Source of the DNA: Mycocentrospora acerina | Taxonomy: Eukaryota; Ascomycota; Dothideomycetes; Pleosporales | DNA length: 64,000 nt | Reading direction: 5' to 3' | Assembly (NCBI GenBank): GCA_022701365.1 | Contig: JAKUHH010000126.1 | Location: forward strand, 1 to 64,000 | Part shown: positions 60,901 through 64,000 of the stretch, in pieces | Layout: every line of letters begins with the position of its first letter | How positions within the stretch are numbered: position 1 is the first letter of the stretch | The notes under the pieces: model-generated | The model's database searches: none | Seen by the model: only the letters and a program-made list of their open reading frames with translations | What the model was told of the DNA's origin: nothing | Translations under genes and position numbers: made by a program

Positions 60901-63900
60901 ATCCCGCGAACGGATGACGTCAAAAATAAGCTCTCGGATTCCGTACGGGAATCTCAAGCAACTTACCTAGAGTTAGTCCCATCCGTGGCAAGGACGCTAG
61001 ATGTAGAAGTCGTAGCGAACCTTCAGGTCCTCGCACTGAGTGGCGAAGCCTTGACGGCAGCAGATGTGGAAAGATGGCATGGCAAGGTTTGTCTCGCAAA
61101 TCTTTACGGACCTGCGGAGTGCTCTGGAACCTCCTACGCCCGATATCCCGTGAGTTTGGAAGGACCCCCCCAAGCACTTGGGGTAAGCACTGGAGGTGTG
61201 GGTTGGGTTGTTGATCCTACTGACATCGAGCGATTGGTCCCGATTGGAGCCATTGGCGAACTTGTCATAGAGGGGCCTATCGTTGGACAGGGCTACTTGA
61301 ATGACCCGGAGCGAACATTAGCGACCTTTTTGCCACCGATGCATTGGCTTCAACAGCTCCGTGGCGGTACGCAGAATCGTGTATATCAGACTGGAGATCT
61401 CGTACAGCTGTTGCCCACCGGAGATCTAAGGTTTGTCGGTCGTAAAGATCTTCAGGTCAAAGTTCGAGGTCAGAGAGTCGAGTTAGGCGAAGTCGAAAGT
61501 CACCTACATCCTCTGTTTCCTCGGGCGACAAATCTTGTGGCCGAGGTCTTGCTACTTAACGGAGGAAAGGACCAAGCAGTCATGACAGCTTTCGTGGAAT
61601 ATCCAAACTATCAAAACATGTCCAATGGACACATACAAATTGATAAGATGGCTTTATTGCCTCCAAACGACTCTTTCTTGGCCGAGGTACAGAGAGCCAT
61701 GTCGCAGCTACGAGACACTGTCCCGTCATACATGATCCCTAAATTGATCCTACCTATTAATCAATTCAAGCTATCTCAGTCAGCAAAAGTAGACAGAAAG
61801 AAACTTCGAGAGCTTGGCAGAAGCCTAGATTGGAAAAACCTTAAAGCCTACCTGAACTCTCATGGACCCAAGCGCGCTCCGGAAACCGGCATGCAACAGG
61901 ATCTCTTGCTCCTTTGCGCAAAAGTATTGAACATTGATGCCAATGAGATTGGTATAGATGATGGGTTTCTCTCACTCGGAGGCGACTCCATCAGTGCCAT
62001 GTCTCTGGTTGCTCTTGGAAATAGTCAACACATCATGGTCACTGTTGCGGATATTTTGACTCAGTCCTCCATTGAGAAGCTGGCGACGCAAGCGCAAAGA
62101 GACAAGGGATCTTTGATGATATCACACCCAACCGAAAAGCTACATGTGCCATTTCAATTAGCCCCAATACAGCAGATGTTTTTCGACGTCATGACTCCGG
62201 GCTGCCTCAATCACTTCAATCAGAGCTTTCTCGTGGCTCTAAAACGACGCATCTCTCCTAGAGATCTGGAAGTTGTTATCCAGGCGATTGTAAAGCGCCA
62301 TTCAATGTTACGAAGTCGATTCAACCAAATCAAGGACGAGTGGACGCAGACCATCTTTTCCGATTCAGACTTGTTTCTCTTCAGTTCATTTAAGGTTCCG
62401 ACCCTTGCGGCCATTGAGCCTCAAATTTTAGAGACACAGCAAAGTCTCGACATCCACAAAGGCATAGTGTTCGCGGTCAATATTTTTGATGTCGAGGACA
62501 AAGGACAGTATATGCTGTTGGTGGCACACCATCTAGTAGTAGATCATGTCTCATGGCGAATCATTCTCGCAGATATTGAGCAGCTTTTAGACCACGAGTC
62601 TCACCCTGAGGCTGTTTCTACAAAAATCTCCTTATCTTTTCAAACATGGTGTCATCTCCAGGACCGTTTTGTTCGAGAAAACCTCTTACCCCAGGATGTC
62701 TTCCCAGGATACGGAAACCACGAAAAACTTCTCTCAGTTGACTTCTTGACATATTGGGACTTGGCAAATAAGTCGAACACCTATGAAGACGTTATTACTA
62801 CTGGATTTCATCTAAGTTTAGAAGCTACTTACAGTCTCTTGCACGATGCCAACAACGCATTCCGGACGAAACCTGTCGAGATCCTCCAGGCAGCCCTCAT
62901 GTACTCTTTCATGCAGGAGTTCTCAGACCGCGAACCCCCGGTCATCTACAACGAAGGTCATGGAAGAGAGATATGGGACCAGTCCATCGACCTATCACAG
63001 ACAGTAGGTTGGTTCACCACTATTTGGCCCACGCTAGCCATGATACACCCAGGACAAAGCCTTTTCGAGATGATAAGACGAACGAAAGATGGACGGCGAG
63101 AGGTGCCGCACAATGGGTGGGAGTATTTTGCATCCAAATTCCTACATCCAGAGGGCCGCAAGGTGTTGCCACTAGCTATTCCCATGGAGATCGTACTCAA
63201 CTTCGCTGGATCATTCCAACAACTTGAGGGTGAGAAGGGTTTGTTCCACTTGCCTGAAACTCAATACACACAATTCGACACGGCTACCAACAGCCCTCGC
63301 TTTGAACTCTTCGAGATCTCCGCGATCATCAAGCAGGGGGTTCTGGAAGTGGGCATCTCTTATCACCAACACATGCCTTCCAACCGAATCGATCGCTGGA
63401 ATACTGCTTTCAGGGCCGCACTAAGTGAGGCTTGTCAGATGCTACCGTCCATCCAGCAGCAACCCACTTTGGCTGACTTCCCTCTCCTAAATATCGACCA
63501 TGAAGGTCTCGATAGAATGATTAAGAAAATTTACACGGTGGTAAATCCCAACGTCGAGGTCGACATCGAGGATGCCTATAGTTGTACTGGCATTCAAGAA
63601 GGCATGCTACTTAGTCAGGCGAAAAATTCGGCCTATTACGTGACCGGCACTACATGGGAGGTGAAAACACCAGAAGGTATCGATACTGATCGTTTCATGC
63701 GTGCATGGCAGAAAGTAGTCGAGCATAACCCTGTTCTTCGTACTATATTCGTTGAGAGTCAATCGGACCAGCTATGGGATCAAATCGTCTTGACGCATAC
63801 GACGGGCAAAGTTACCCTCTATAATGACCGTGGTCACTTTCTCGTGACTCCAGATTCTAAGGACATCACACCGACATGCCCTTGGCACCTTGTGCTACAC

Positions 63901-64000
63901 GAAGAAGGGGGAACACTGCTTTGTAATCTTCGAATCCTCCATGCACTTGTAGATGGATTCTCTACCGGGCTACTCCAACAACAAGTTAGCGCTGCATACG
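48978..64000 (+). CDS. Multimodular non-ribosomal peptide synthetase (3' end beyond window)
   Basis: Model: join(48978..53477, 53539..>64000). One 61-bp intron interrupts C1; exon 2 is then open for more than 10.4 kb to the window edge, at least 4,987 aa so far. The start is ATG at 48978 (MSGQITDTG). Visible order: A1-T1-E1*-C1, A2-T2-C2, A3-T3-C3, A4-T4-E4-C4(partial). There is no C domain before A1, so module 1 loads the first residue. Each A domain has the TSG(S/T)TGxPKG phosphate loop, YGxAE, the TGD core and the catalytic Lys; each T domain has GGDS. E1 lacks the catalytic His pair, while E4 is intact. It assembles a peptide of at least five residues on phosphopantetheine arms. The termination domain, and thus cyclic or linear release, lies outside the window. 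Confidence 0.97.
49150..53690 (+). other. NRPS module 1: A1-T1-E1(degenerate)-C1
   Basis: A1 runs about 49150-50720 (phosphate loop at 49591-49620, AYGNAE at about 49984, SGKTDRR near 50671). T1 is at about 50765-50990 (FFRRGGDSIL at 50858-50887). E1 is at about 51025-52310; the motif that should read HHxxxDH is PEIVIDS (51436-51456), so both His are gone. C1 is at about 52380-53690, split by the intron, with SHALMDGDS in place of HHALxDG. Pocket residues of A1 by eye against GrsA numbering (235, 236, 239, 278, 299, 301, 322, 330, 331, 517): D P M S E A A V Y K. Confidence 0.85.
53700..57030 (+). other. NRPS module 2: A2-T2-C2
   Basis: A2 runs about 53740-55310 (FTSGSTGRPKG at about 54226-54258, CYGPAEC, TGDLVQ at about 54910). 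T2 has FFQIGGDSIT (55474-55503). C2 runs about 55730-57030 with an intact HHALYDGWS (56095-56121). A2 pocket residues by eye: D M Y T S V C I C K. Confidence 0.88.
57030..60235 (+). other. NRPS module 3: A3-T3-C3
   Basis: A3 runs about 57030-58570 (FTSGTTGIPKG at about 57460-57492, TYGPAEC). T3 has FLELGGDSIS (58722-58751). C3 runs about 58970-60235 with HHALYDGWS (59341-59367). A3 pocket residues by eye: D V F M S I T V I K. A2 and A3 share TTPS and SL(V/I)GE motifs and their C domains look alike, so they are probably sister modules. Confidence 0.88.
60240..64000 (+). other. NRPS module 4: A4-T4-E4-C4 (C4 partial)
   Basis: A4 runs about 60240-61810 (FTSGSTGIPKG at about 60709-60741, LYGPAEC). 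T4 has FLSLGGDSIS (61966-61995). E4 runs about 62145-63470 with an intact AHHLVVDHVSW (62524-62556), so the residue is converted to the D form. C4 starts at about 63555 (EDAYSCTGIQEGM) and shows LHALVDGF (63938-63961) before the window ends. A4 pocket residues by eye: D V T E A S L G T K; the acidic residue at 278 suits a basic side chain. Confidence 0.87.

Overview
This window comes from a filamentous ascomycete (Pezizomycotina, probably Sordariomycetes and perhaps Hypocreales). The protein-coding genes carry short GT-AG introns of about 45-80 bp. Fungus-specific families are present: a Zn2Cys6 regulator, a Pth11-type rhodopsin-fold receptor, an ABCC pump and a multimodular NRPS. Gene-poor stretches are AT- and TpA-rich and look like RIP-mutated repeats. 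I saw no tRNA, rRNA or CRISPR array.

Layout. 1-3.26 kb is strongly AT-rich, repeat-derived DNA. From 3.7 to 27.5 kb, intact genes sit as islands in eroded DNA: a cytochrome P450 (3731-5488), a short-chain dehydrogenase (8871-9766), an aldehyde dehydrogenase (14697-16332, minus), a secreted type-B carboxylesterase (18400-20147, minus), a DHA1-type MFS transporter (21293-22768) and a Zn2Cys6 transcription factor (25310-27457). Between them lie a complete but dead Fot1/pogo transposon (10322-12167), a second older Fot1-like relic (17410-18070) and a decayed alpha/beta-hydrolase gene (about 23.85-24.56 kb). From 29.5 to 31.05 kb there is a rhodopsin-fold receptor gene whose only visible defect is one in-frame TGA. 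31-36 kb is mostly empty, with a 2EXR-like fragment.

The right half is a biosynthetic cluster in normal-composition DNA. Four genes run leftward: an ABCC exporter (36066-40901), an MFS exporter (41835-43563), an ACC-synthase-like PLP enzyme (44087-45400) and a PhyH-type Fe(II)/2-oxoglutarate dioxygenase (47329-48411). A 566-bp divergent promoter separates the dioxygenase from a giant NRPS that starts at 48978 and runs off the right edge. The visible NRPS order is A1-T1-E1(degenerate)-C1 / A2-T2-C2 / A3-T3-C3 / A4-T4-E4(intact)-C4(partial).

How it may work together. An ACC-synthase-like enzyme, an amino-acid-hydroxylase-type dioxygenase, a dead E domain in module 1 and a live E domain in module 4 with an acidic pocket residue fit a peptide that begins with an achiral residue such as 1-aminocyclopropane-1-carboxylate and has a D-configured basic residue at position 4. 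That is the order I recall for the Metarhizium serinocyclins (Acc-Hyp-Ser-D-HyLys-...). This is inference, testable from the modules beyond the window. The left-hand P450/SDR/ALDH/esterase/MFS/regulator group may be a separate oxidative or catabolic cluster.
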